Source: Paenibacillus sp. GP183
Lineage (GTDB): Bacteria; Bacillota; Bacilli; Paenibacillales; NBRC-103111
Length of the DNA: 64,000 nucleotides
Assembly (NCBI RefSeq): GCF_900104695.1
Contig: NZ_FNSW01000001.1
Location: forward strand, 4,818,501 to 4,882,500
Reading direction: 5' to 3'
Part shown: in pieces, positions 43,036-51,449 of the stretch
Position numbering within the stretch: the first letter of the stretch is position 1
Layout of the letters: the number at the start of each line of letters is the position of its first letter
Program-made: the position numbers and the translations under genes
Notes under the pieces: generated by a model
Seen by the model: only the letters and a program-made list of their open reading frames with translations
Databases searched by the model: none
What the model was told of the DNA's origin: nothing

Positions 43036-44663
43036 GGCTTGCTGAACGGGTCGCAATTACAGCGATAAAGCGAAGCGGTCGGCAAGTCTGGATAACAGCC
43101 ATTGCAAAATAGGCAAAAAGAGAACCCGTAGTCTCTTTTCCAGATTCATGACCAGCAGTTGCAGCCCGATTACTGTCTCACTGGTCGTCTGAAGGTGCGC
43201 TCGAATACGGCCAAGCCCGTAACTGCGCTTGCCTTCTCCGAACTTGCCTTCAACCGCATTGCGTGCAGAGGCATCCGCTTTGGCGATCCGTTTTTGCTCC
43301 TGTTGGTCAACTGAAGGGCGTCCGAGCTGCGGTCCGCTAAGACGAATCCCTTTCTCCTTACAGTAGCGCAGATTCTCACGGGTGCGGTAAATCTGATCGG
43401 CCAGCACTGCCTTGGGATAGAATCCAAAGCGGACACGGTAAGCTTCCACGGAAGCTTGCAACGTGATGCCTTCATTGTAGTTGTCCCAAGAAAGCTGCTC
43501 ACGGAACGCATAACCTTTCACCACGCTGATCGCAAGCTTCGCGCCGAATTCAACGTTTGCTTTGGCTTTGCCGCGTACGATGGGACGGACATGCGGCTGC
43601 GAGATACTGACGATCCGATCCGGTGTGCTGTGCGTATGGGAACTGTACATTTCTTGCTGCTGACGATACAGTTCCTGAATGACCATCAGTTCCTTGTACT
43701 GCCTGCGCGAGAGCAGGGCCAAGTCGCCGTTTGCAGCAAGCTTAGTCACAATCCGTAGATCGCGGGCGACAAACCGCAATTGTCTGCCTACCGCTTTCCT
43801 CATCGTTCGCGGCTTCACGCGCCGCTGCTTGGCAATGGTCAAATACGCTTTTCGGGCGCGCTCGCGGTAGGTTCGCGGCTTTGGTGACTTTCCTCGCTCC
43901 GGCTCATGGAGGGTGTCGATGATGTTCTCCAGCTTTTCTCTTGCCTGGTTTAACAGCGACAAGTCCGTCGGGTACGCAATATCTGCCGGCGCACAGGTCG
44001 CATCGAGGAGCAACTCGCCTTCGTTGGTAAGCTCCATCTGCTCTGGCGGCTTCTCTGCTGGGTCGCTGACCGCAGGGGAACCTCCGCCTTTGTGATCGTC
44101 ATCGTCTGACGGGTCTTGAGACTCGCTGCTTTTACGCGATTCTTCGAGCGCGATCCACTCATTCACTTCGTGGATGATGTCACCGCCCAACCGTTTGCGG
44201 AAATGCGTCATAAGCGAATCATGAAAGGGACGGCGATATTGGTATTCCGGAAGACCCAAGAAGTACTGCAGATACGGATTCTCCAGAATCTGCCGCAGTG
44301 TCTCCCGATCGTCGGTGCCAAGTCGTTCTTGAATGATGAGAGCCCCAAGTGCGACGCGGATCGAGACGGCTTTTTGTCCCTTTAGGCTTCGTTTGAAGTT
44401 CCGAGCGTATTTCTCTTCAATCTTCCACCACGGGATTATCTGGGCTAGAAGTACCCAACGGTTATCTTCCGACAGTTCCCCACCGAACGGTAGGAAGAAA
44501 TCCCCCGGCAGGATCATTTGGCCTTCTGTTCGCTGATACATTCTGTTCGCCTCCATGTGCACGGTTTTTGACGGGGTATCGCCCGTTTTCCATACACTTA
44601 ACTTCGACAAAAGAGGCGCTAAACCCTTGTTATTACTGACTTTTTGTTTCGTTCAGCAAGCCC
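43036..44663 (-). mobile_element. Complete insertion sequence with perfect terminal inverted repeats
   Basis: 1628 bp. GGGCTTGCTGAAC at the left end is matched by GTTCAGCAAGCCC at the right end. Both are flanked by TAATTA (43030-43035 and 44664-44669), a palindromic 6-bp direct repeat that is the likely target duplication. One transposase gene fills the element. Intact ends and frame suggest recent insertion. Confidence 0.88.
43057..44541 (-). CDS. IS5-type transposase (DUF772 + DDE)
   Basis: 494 residues from the ATG at 44541, preceded by GGAGG; the frame runs back to a TTG at 44610. The N-terminal DUF772-type region reads IRVALGALIIQERLGTDDRE, then YLQYFLGLPEYQYRRPFHDS and FRKRLG. An acidic linker (SQDPSDDDDHK) precedes the DDE domain, with LLLDATCAPADIAYPTD (first Asp), VLADQIYRTREN (second) and ARNAVEGKFGEGKRSYGL (Glu). 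All catalytic positions appear intact. Family assignment to IS5 is by layout; IS1182 is the alternative. Confidence 0.83.
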   Translation of the reverse strand: MYQRTEGQMILPGDFFLPFGGELSEDNRWVLLAQIIPWWKIEEKYARNFKRSLKGQKAVSIRVALGALIIQERLGTDDRETLRQILENPYLQYFLGLPEYQYRRPFHDSLMTHFRKRLGGDIIHEVNEWIALEESRKSSESQDPSDDDDHKGGGSPAVSDPAEKPPEQMELTNEGELLLDATCAPADIAYPTDLSLLNQAREKLENIIDTLHEPERGKSPKPRTYRERARKAYLTIAKQRRVKPRTMRKAVGRQLRFVARDLRIVTKLAANGDLALLSRRQYKELMVIQELYRQQQEMYSSHTHSTPDRIVSISQPHVRPIVRGKAKANVEFGAKLAISVVKGYAFREQLSWDNYNEGITLQASVEAYRVRFGFYPKAVLADQIYRTRENLRYCKEKGIRLSGPQLGRPSVDQQEQKRIAKADASARNAVEGKFGEGKRSYGLGRIRAHLQTTSETVIGLQLLVMNLEKRLRVLFLPILQWLLSRLADRFALSL

Positions 44664-44693
44664 TAATTATTAATATATAAAATTCGATAATAA

Positions 44694-44732
44694 AGAGGGT
44701 GTCTGTGGAACTCCACCAGTTAGACACCCTCT
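44694..44732 (-). terminator. Terminator of the 44739 glycosyltransferase gene
   Basis: AGAGGGTGTCT pairs perfectly with AGACACCCTCT, followed on the minus strand by TTTATTATC; seven bases after the stop codon. Confidence 0.75.
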
Positions 44733-44738
44733 AATTCC

Positions 44739-45824
44739 TTATGACCGCTGTTGGAATTTGGTTATGACTTCCTTATACAGAGCAGCTTGGAAAGAGAGTT
44801 GAATGTTCAGATTAAAGTTTTTTTCAATCCTTTTTCTCGCGTCTTTTCCCCACCGCACCCAATTCTGGGGCTCTTGAATCATCTGCTCCAGAGCCGTTAC
44901 TAATTGGCCAACATTTCTCTCCTTTACCAAAATCCCTTCTTTACCGTCGGTGATCAACTCAGGAATTCCGGCATGTTTAGTTGATACGACAGGGGCTCCG
45001 GTTGCCATTGCTTCCTTTAAAACATTTGGAATCCCCTCTTCGTCACCGTTTTTCGATTGTACAGAAGGCAGACAAAATAGATGGGCACTATGCATTTCCT
45101 CAACAATCTGACGATGGTCTATAAAATTTTCAATGATTACGACATTTTGCAGTCGATTGCGTTTGATGATATTTTGTACTTCTTCAGATACAGGTCCGGT
45201 TCTTCCAATAATCTTAAGCTCCGTCTGCGGATAGGACTGATTAACCTTAGCAAAGGCCTCCAATAAATAGCGAAACCCTTTCTTCTCCACAAATCGACCT
45301 ACAGAGAGAATTCGAATCCGTCCTTCACTTGGCTTGGTACGCGGGCGAAAATGAAAAAGATCCACGTCCACACCGCCATATAAGACCTGGATCTTTTTCT
45401 CAGGACAGCCCGATCGAATCAAACGATTAGCTAGATAGTGGCATACAGGTAGAAACAACTCTCCATTTGTATATAGCTTTTGAAGCTTTTTCTGGTTATT
45501 CTCATTTCTTATATAGCTGGTTGCATCTAATCCACGGAAGCTTGTAATCAAAGGGATCCCTAGACTCTTCTTGAAAGGAAGTAGCTTCATGGCCAACTGT
45601 CCGTAATGGGCATGAATTGCCTTCACGTTCTGCTGCCGTATGAAAGCAGGAAAATCAAAAATATCTGGGTAATGAACCACATCCTTGAACAAAAAACGGA
45701 ATTGAGGATCAGTGGGCTTCTTTTTATCAGTCATATACACGTAATCGAACCCGGGAACCGATTTGACATGGGGAGTACTGTGATCACTAATGAGGGCATA
45801 TTTATAATGCAGGATCTTATCCAA
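44739..45824 (-). CDS. Family 4 glycosyltransferase
   Basis: 361 residues. The TTG at 45824 is chosen because AAGGGAGAG lies four bases upstream and it overlaps the previous stop by only eight bases; the frame's first ATG at 45920 would overlap by 104. GT4 marks are NVKAIHAHYGQLAMKLLPF (acceptor domain), ILSVGRFVEKKGFRYLLEAF (donor domain), HLFCLPSVQSKNGDEEGIPN with the conserved Glu, and STKHAGIPELI. The C-terminus KNFNLNIQLSFQAALY is shared with the broken paralog at 41583. It is the second gene of a minus-strand pair with a CotSA-like GT4 and ends at a terminator. Confidence 0.83.
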   Translation of the reverse strand: MDKILHYKYALISDHSTPHVKSVPGFDYVYMTDKKKPTDPQFRFLFKDVVHYPDIFDFPAFIRQQNVKAIHAHYGQLAMKLLPFKKSLGIPLITSFRGLDATSYIRNENNQKKLQKLYTNGELFLPVCHYLANRLIRSGCPEKKIQVLYGGVDVDLFHFRPRTKPSEGRIRILSVGRFVEKKGFRYLLEAFAKVNQSYPQTELKIIGRTGPVSEEVQNIIKRNRLQNVVIIENFIDHRQIVEEMHSAHLFCLPSVQSKNGDEEGIPNVLKEAMATGAPVVSTKHAGIPELITDGKEGILVKERNVGQLVTALEQMIQEPQNWVRWGKDARKRIEKNFNLNIQLSFQAALYKEVITKFQQRS

Positions 45825-46974
45825 TGTTCTCTCCCTTTCTAACGATATTTGTATAAATCTCCTCCCATTGTTCTGCCGTTTGGGCATATTGGAAGTGGCT
45901 CTCCACGGTTGCTCTTCCATTCCAGCTAAGCCGATCCGCTTCCTCAGGACGGGAAAGTACTAAATCAATTGCTTTTGCAAAGGCCTTTGGATTTTGAAAA
46001 TCACGGAGTACTAAGCCATTGTAACCATCCTTAATGATTTCCGGTATTCCTCCCCGATGTGTGGTGATGATAGGAACTCCCGCTGCCATTGCTTCATAAT
46101 GAATTCTTCCCGCAGGCTCGTTCCACTGGGAACTGCATACAAACACATCAGCCATCAAATAATAATAAGGAATCTCCTGTGCAGGGATATATTTGGTGAA
46201 AATGACTTTCTTCTTTAGGGGCTTCGCCATCTTATAAAGAGAGCGAATGTAGTCTGTCATTCGATCGTCACTGTAAAATCTTCCGCCTGATATAACAAGC
46301 ACAGCATTTTTATGCTTTTGGAGCACGGTATCCATAGCCTTAATTAATAAATGGGGACCTTTCTTCTCGATAAGCCTGCCTGCAAAAAAAATAACTCTTT
46401 GGTCCGGATCAATCCTATACTTCATTCTAAACTCATTTCGAAGAACATGTGCTCTTGGATCCCAACGAGGTATATAATCACTTAAATTGACTCCGGAATA
46501 AACAGTTACTAATTTTTTCTCAGCTTCGGGGAATCGACTCTTTACGGTTTTATTCAAATAATTGCTGATTGTAATAATCTTTTGAACGGATTTAATTGAC
46601 TTTTTTGCCAGATTTCTAGAGATTGATTTCTCCGAAAAACGTTCATTATGAAGACTAAGAACGAATTGGCTTTGTGGTGCCGCCTCTTTCAATGCGGGAA
46701 CTTGATCAGGACGATTTAGCACATGAATCAAGTCAAAATTTTCGTTAGAAATGATCTTTGCGACTTCTTTAAAATATGATTTGGGGGATAGGCGAATGTA
46801 TTCTACTGCATCCCGTTTTTCCTTTTGCGGGAGTGTCGGGTCTGTAATAGAAATAATCGTGATTTGATGTTTTTCACTGAGATACGGCAGCACCCCGTCT
46901 ATCAGAAGTTGGATCGCTCCCCCCCTAATGGCTGGACTCGGCAATTGCCGGTTAAAAACGTACGCCAGTTTCAT
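45817..46974 (-). CDS. CotSA-like family 4 glycosyltransferase
   Basis: 385 residues from the ATG at 46974, preceded by GAGGGAG. It is a close paralog of the cotSA-like gene at 16653: MKLAYVFNRQLPSPAIRGG, FAGRLIEKKGPHLLIKAM, IFTKYIPAQEIPYYYLMADV, SSQWNEPAGRIHYEAMAAG and TTHRGGIPEIIKDGYNG. The EPAGRIHYEAM motif replaces EPLARVHYEAM. It is coupled to the following GT4 and lies downstream of a GT8 gene on the same strand (83 bases). These three may form one operon for an additional surface glycan. Confidence 0.87.
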   Translation of the reverse strand: MKLAYVFNRQLPSPAIRGGAIQLLIDGVLPYLSEKHQITIISITDPTLPQKEKRDAVEYIRLSPKSYFKEVAKIISNENFDLIHVLNRPDQVPALKEAAPQSQFVLSLHNERFSEKSISRNLAKKSIKSVQKIITISNYLNKTVKSRFPEAEKKLVTVYSGVNLSDYIPRWDPRAHVLRNEFRMKYRIDPDQRVIFFAGRLIEKKGPHLLIKAMDTVLQKHKNAVLVISGGRFYSDDRMTDYIRSLYKMAKPLKKKVIFTKYIPAQEIPYYYLMADVFVCSSQWNEPAGRIHYEAMAAGVPIITTHRGGIPEIIKDGYNGLVLRDFQNPKAFAKAIDLVLSRPEEADRLSWNGRATVESHFQYAQTAEQWEEIYTNIVRKGENIG

Positions 46975-47057
46975 TCTTTCACTCCCTCGTAGGATTGTTT
47001 GCAATTCCGCTCATTCCCATATCGCTGCTCCAACTGCTTCATCCGCGCACGTTAAAC

Positions 47058-47822
47058 TCACTTCCAAATAACTTTCCGAGCAAACTTGTTGTACTCTTCC
47101 TTAAACGGAGGATTGTCGTTCCAAGGCTTTCTCCGCGTGGTGTAATGAATGATTGCCGGTTTGATCTCGAGGTGGCCGTAGCGGGATACTTGAAAATTCC
47201 ACTTGGGATCGAGTTTAAGCCATTTGTCATGAAGAACCGCGTTAAGAGGGTCTTGTGATGGTAACTTGATAATCGCTTGGTTATCATTCGTAAATTGGAA
47301 CACCTTTTTGGTGATATCTTGCTCCCTCCATTTCTTCAGATTGATGAACAGCATCCCGGCATTGAAATAGCTCGAGGTGAGGGGGATAGAGAGCTTATTG
47401 AAACGATGGGTCTGCCCAGGGTTCTCAACTGCCGCTAATACATGCTTCGATAGATCTAGTTCCCACATCCAGGTCACGTCATCTCTGACGATCATATCAC
47501 AGTCCAGGTAGAGGACCTTATCGACGTTCTTGTCCAAAAGATCGGGAATCGAGAATCGATAGTACGTTTCGCTTGTCAGATACCTTCCCACCTTAAAACC
47601 TTTATAAAGTTCCGGGTTCACAGTGAGAAACTTGATCTTTACATTAAACCTCTTTAGCGCCTTGTTGAGCCGGCTCTTATTCTCGCTAGAGAGCTTGCCG
47701 TAGATGGTATAAATTTGGACAGGGTTTTGGGAAACCTTATTCTCCAAAAGAGAGTAGAGCATAACGGCTAAATGCTTAGCGAATTTATCGTTGGTTACGG
47801 TCACAATATGCAATTTTTCCAT
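47058..47822 (-). CDS. Family 8 glycosyltransferase
   Basis: 254 residues, GT-A fold, retaining. GGAGG eight bases upstream sets the ATG at 47822. The N-terminal LHIVTVTNDKFAKHLAVMLY, the donor/metal motif VLYLDCDMIV (DxD), YFNAGMLFINLKKWRE, the QDPLNAVLHDKWLKLDPKWN stretch and the C-terminal IHYTTRRKPW (H-x-x-G-x-x-KPW region) define the family. UDP-glucose or UDP-galactose is the usual donor. Paralogs are intact at 51450 and broken at 49150 and 52245. It may be first in a unit with the two GT4 genes downstream. Confidence 0.87.
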   Translation of the reverse strand: MEKLHIVTVTNDKFAKHLAVMLYSLLENKVSQNPVQIYTIYGKLSSENKSRLNKALKRFNVKIKFLTVNPELYKGFKVGRYLTSETYYRFSIPDLLDKNVDKVLYLDCDMIVRDDVTWMWELDLSKHVLAAVENPGQTHRFNKLSIPLTSSYFNAGMLFINLKKWREQDITKKVFQFTNDNQAIIKLPSQDPLNAVLHDKWLKLDPKWNFQVSRYGHLEIKPAIIHYTTRRKPWNDNPPFKEEYNKFARKVIWK

Positions 47823-47927
47823 CAACATCACCTCCAGTATTTCTTAATCTAATATATGTGTATTGGTAGAAAAGGTTTGGACACATCCGATTTGAGTGGT
47901 TGTTCAAAACCCCAAAGGGGGGAAATC

Positions 47928-48017
47928 ATGATCTCCGTAATTTGCTGCACGATTAGAGACGAAATGATGGAAAATGAAAGAGACAATTTCAATGCGTCAC
48001 CATGTCAACTCTATTGA
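47928..48017 (+). pseudogene. 5' fragment of a family 2-like glycosyltransferase
   Basis: AAAGGGGGG precedes an ATG. The frame reads MISVICCTIRDEMMENE, then loses similarity and stops after 29 codons. ISVICCT-R-x-x-x-MEN is a common N-terminus of GT2 enzymes in Paenibacillus-type surface clusters. The bases from 48018 to 48158 hold nothing recognisable. Confidence 0.5.
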
Positions 48018-48158
48018 ATTTCATCAATAGTGTTACATATGGTCAAGGTGGTGCTCTGAGTATCTACAGTTCATGAGCGGGGAAAAGTGGTTGGCGATGG
48101 AGATCCTGAAAGATAATAGTAGATTCTTGTCAAGCCGTGATTTAAACTATATTGAAAT

Positions 48159-48690
48159 ATGGATTTTGAAAATCCAAATATACGGAAATTTGGTCCGAAA
48201 CATAACGCAAGAAAAGCAAAAGCCGCATTACATTTAAAATATAAAACTATTGGTCATGGCCGACACAGAATTGTTTATGATCTGAAGAACGGATTTATAT
48301 TCAAGAGGTTGGATAATAATGGACAAAATCCAATCAAAGGTTCCTTCGGCAAAAAAATATAATCAACAGTTGTTGCAACTGAAAAACGAGTTGATAAAAG
48401 CAGGAATAAAACCAAAAGATATGAAGAGGAGAAATTTAGCTTTATCCAAGAACGGACAAATCGTAATCATTGATGATGGGCATTTCAAACAAATAGAACT
48501 ACCAATGAATGAAAAGGGAAGGCTTAATCAGGGCTCGGAAGAGGGTGTGAGCAGCAAGCCGGCAAATACACCAGTAGAAACAGAGGTCGTTCTGTCCACG
48601 CAGATGGAGAGTAACCTAAGAAAGAGGAACCCGCAAAAAAAGAAGAACCGGTTGCATAATAGACACCAAAATGGTCGGAAGTTGATGTGA
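48159..48690 (+). pseudogene. Kinase-like gene remnant, two frames
   Basis: The first frame (48159-48362) reads KTIGHGRHRIVYDLKNGFIF and FKRL, like the Gly-rich loop and lysine of a small protein-kinase-like N-lobe. The second (48319-48690) reads LKNELIKAGIKPKDMKRRNL and then ALSKNGQIVIIDDGHF, like a catalytic loop and metal-binding Asp. The middle of the domain is missing and the frames do not join, so it is a collapsed gene. A Lys/Glu-rich tail follows and continues in shifted frames to about 48905 (VVVVQDQLHKIKVDEHAG), which I do not recognise. Confidence 0.45.
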
Positions 48691-48945
48691 CGGAAGAAAC
48701 GGTGAAGGCTGTGCTTCTAGATGTCAAAAATTCTTCTAGGGTGGTAGTTGTACAAGATCAATTGCATAAGATTAAAGTCGATGAGCACGCGGGAACAGCT
48801 GCCGCTGATGATGAGAATCATGAAGCGGTACTTGCCGGATGGGTGACCATCCGTCTACTTCAGCAACTAACCAATATGGTCAGATCCATTTTCAATCTGG
48901 TCTCTACGTAGCTGATAGTAGTGTCCTTCCCTCCATTGGTGTTTA

Positions 48946-49143
48946 GTGGGCTTAGGTCAAGTAGCGCAACTTATTCATATTCCGATTCTGGATTCATTAC
49001 CAAACCAGTATGAAATTGCTGCGTTATGCAGCAGTTCACCAAAGCTATTAAAGGTTTTGGGGAAGAAATATAGAGTGACCAATCTATATCAAAATTCAAA
49101 TAAATTGGTTGCTCGACCTGATCTTGATGCGGTTATTTTTTAA
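48946..49143 (+). pseudogene. N-terminal fragment of a Gfo/Idh/MocA oxidoreductase
   Basis: The frame reads GLGQVAQLIHIPILDSLP, YEIAALCSSSPKLLKVLGKK and ARPDLDAVIF, then stops. This is the NAD-binding Rossmann half of the family, with the Gly-rich loop GLGQVA and the D-x-DAV-I end. The catalytic EKP motif and C-terminal domain are absent. The start codon would be a GTG without a good ribosome binding site. Confidence 0.7.
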
Positions 49144-49149
49144 ACAAAA

Positions 49150-49520
49150 ATCAGTGCCATTCTGATACGGCGATCGTTGCAGCTAACAATAAGAAACATG
49201 GTCAATTCTCGAAAAAGCCTTCTCGACCGCTGCCAAAAAATATTGATATTCCATAATTTACGGATATCTTCTTTAACGATAATGTCACAGTCCAGGTATA
49301 GTGCTTTTTTTATGCTTTTATCTAACAAATGAGGAATAACAATTCGGTAATAGGCCTGTCTGCTCATATGATTCCTTTCTTTGAAACCATGGAACAGAGA
49401 GTTGTCCACTGTTAAAATCTAATGTCCAGACTGAATTTTTGTACGACTCTTTTCAGATTTTTCTTGTTTTCATAGGATAGCCCCCCGTCTATGATGGAAA
49501 TATATACATCGGATTTTTGA
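49150..49520 (-). pseudogene. Family 8 glycosyltransferase fragment
   Basis: Reading from the 5' side: VYISIIDGGLSYENKKNLKR, a one-base break after LDIRF, then VDNSLFHGFKERNHMSRQAY and KALYLDCDIIVKEDIRKLWN. After that a second break leaves non-matching code. The pieces align with residues about 35-125 of the intact GT8 at 51450. Neither the N-terminus nor the C-terminal half is present. Confidence 0.75.
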
Positions 49521-49562
49521 AATGGCTTATAGTTTTGATAGGGCACATTCATACTTGCAAAT

Positions 49563-49593
49563 AAAAAAGAGGTCAGCCAGTTTGAATGACCTT
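49563..49593 (-). terminator. Terminator on the minus strand
   Basis: AGGTCA / TGACCT stem followed on the minus strand by CTTTTTTAT. It is similar to the one after the GT8 gene at 51398, although here it follows the broken epimerase gene. Confidence 0.5.
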
Positions 49594-49654
49594 TATTACA
49601 GATTGTACGATGGCCTCAGCCATGTTATTCCTTGCTGTAGACTCGATCTGAACC

Positions 49655-50622
49655 TCAAGGAGCGAGCAAATCTTCTTGCTGCAGCCAATAGACGAAATGC
49701 TTAATGCCTGTTTCCAGATCCGTTGAAGGTGAGTAACCTAACATGGAGTGGGCTTTCTTATAATTGGCCCACGTTCTGGGAACATCGCCGATTTGCAGCG
49801 GCTGCCAATCAATAATGGCTTTCGTGTTCATTTCGTTCTCGAGTAATTGCACTAATGCCAGCAAACTGGTCGGATTATCGTTACCTAGATTAAAAGCTTC
49901 ATAGCCTTGGGCATGCAGTTCCATCGATTTGGGGATGTCTGAAACGATATCGGTGACATAGGTATAGTCCCGACTCGTCGTTCCGTCGCCAAATAAGGTG
50001 ATGGGTTCGCTCTTGACAATTTTCTTGGTGAATTTATGAATAGCCAGATCGGGTCTCTGTCTAGGTCCATAAACGGTGAAGAACCGCAAAGCTGCTATCG
50101 GCAAACCGAAGCAATGGCTGTAGCTTTTGCATAACGCTTCTCCGGCTGCTTTAGTTGCCCCGTATGGTGAGGCGATTTTTAAGGTAGGATCCGTTTCAGA
50201 GAAAGGAACTTCTTCGTTTAATCCCTAAACCAAACTTGAAGAACCGAAGATAAACTTTGAAATTCCATTTTTTACGGAAGCATCCAATAGATTGACCGTG
50301 CCTGCAAGATTCACGTCAAAATAAGTGTGGGGGATTTCGAGAGAAGGGCGGACACCTGCTTTTGCAGCTAAATGGACGACAATCTCAGGTTTCCATTGCT
50401 GGAAGATATGTTCCATACTGCCCCTGTCCCGTATATCAACTTCCACTAATTCGTAGTTAGGTGAAATTATATGGCTGCTAATATTCTTCTCTTTCACTTT
50501 ACGGTCGTAATAATCATCAAAGTTATCAATCACAAGAACTTGAAAACCGTCCCCAGGAGCGTGTCGACCAAATGACTGCCGATAAAACCGGCTCCGCCTG
50601 TAACCAGCACTTTTGTATTCAT
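49655..50622 (-). pseudogene. Decayed duplicate of the sugar-nucleotide epimerase
   Basis: Almost identical to the intact gene at 58357. Two lesions are plain: a one-base loss near 50552 (TGGGGACGG where the intact copy has TGGCGGACGG), and a TAC to TAG change at 50222-50224 that turns SVYG into a stop inside the catalytic region. The YGATK motif is retained. The 3' end diverges after the TDLETGIKHFV stretch and ends in an unrelated WLQQEDLLAP. Confidence 0.9.
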
Positions 50623-50945
50623 GAATGCCCCTCAGTATCCAATGTTTGAGAACTTATCCATGCACGAACGGAATTATCTTTGATGGGATGCACAAATATG
50701 ACCTCCAGCAGTTGTTTCGCGTTCTTGACTTCATCTATTGAGATGAAAGGTCTATAACGGAAGTATTTTCTATAAAGGTTCGGTGAGATCGCCTGCCAAA
50801 GGCGGTCGGACTGAACCATTCCGAGCGAATAGCTGGCGCCGCACTGCATCGCTATGGTCAAATATAGCATTTCACCCATTGAAATTACGTTGGTCTTATC
50901 GAGTAATTCCTCTATTTGAGGCTCATGAATTCTGGCTAGCATACT
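49690..50945 (-). repeat. Segmental duplication of 58390-59600
   Basis: About 1.25 kb carrying most of the epimerase and the 3' third of the adjacent glycosyltransferase, with long identical runs and scattered substitutions against 58390-59600. The copy at this location is the broken one. It ends on one side inside a GT4 fragment (50942) and on the other beyond the epimerase C-terminus. Confidence 0.88.
50619..50945 (-). pseudogene. 3' fragment of a tandem-array glycosyltransferase
   Basis: Matches the last about 105 residues of the enzyme at 59316: MLARIHEPQIEELLDKTNVI, MGEMLYLTIAMQCGA, YRKYFRYRPFISIDEVK and HPIKDNSVRAW. It carries about 12 extra residues (SLGMVQSDRLWQ) where the intact gene has RCQEYP. 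The 5' two thirds are missing; at about 50945 the sequence changes to a plus-strand GT4 fragment. Confidence 0.85.
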
Positions 50946-51280
50946 ATTATTCAATGAGTGATATTTTTGTCTGTCCATCCCAATGGCTAGAGCCGTTAGC
51001 CAGGGTTAATTATGAAGCAATGGCTGCGGGCATACCGATTGTGACTTCAAATCGGGGAGGAAATCCGGAGGTCATTATACATGGTAAGAACGGTTTGGTC
51101 GTTGATCAATATGACCAACCTAAAGCTTTTGCCAAAGCTATCAATAAGCTGTTAGAAGATAAAAAGCTGCGTGTAAAAATGGGGAACTTGAATAGAAAAC
51201 TGATAAGGGAAAGATATAATTTTGAGAAATATGCACTTAACATATCAAATTTGTATATGAAAATATTAGCCTCAAAATGA
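50942..51280 (+). pseudogene. 3' fragment of a CotSA-like family 4 glycosyltransferase
   Basis: The frame reads YYYSMSDIFVCPSQWLEPLA, RVNYEAMAAGIPIVTSNRGG and KNGLVVDQYDQPKAFAKAIN, ending at 51280. It matches the last about 110 residues of the intact gene at 57214. It begins abruptly where the minus-strand glycosyltransferase fragment stops, so two truncated genes on opposite strands have been fused. Confidence 0.85.
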
Positions 51281-51397
51281 AACTAAGCTGATGACCAACG
51301 GAATCTGCAGCTTCTCACGTTCTTTGAAGGTGGAATGATCACCGACAGTGACGTGAGATTTTTAATGTAAACAAGCTCCAAGCTCCTTGATAAAAAA

Positions 51398-51433
51398 AGT
51401 GAGGTCAACCAGATTCAACTGGATGACCTCAGA
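51398..51433 (-). terminator. Terminator of the GT8 gene
   Basis: TGAGGTCA / TGACCTCA stem with a loop of about 16 bases, followed on the minus strand by CTTTTTTTATC, about 17 bases after the stop codon. Confidence 0.75.
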
Positions 51434-51449
51434 TGCTTCGAAACTCATT

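Noticed and set aside
48687-48911. 74-codon frame after the kinase-like remnant
   Set aside because: It continues degraded code from a neighbouring frame, lacks a ribosome binding site and matches no family known to me; kept only as a note in the remnant entry.
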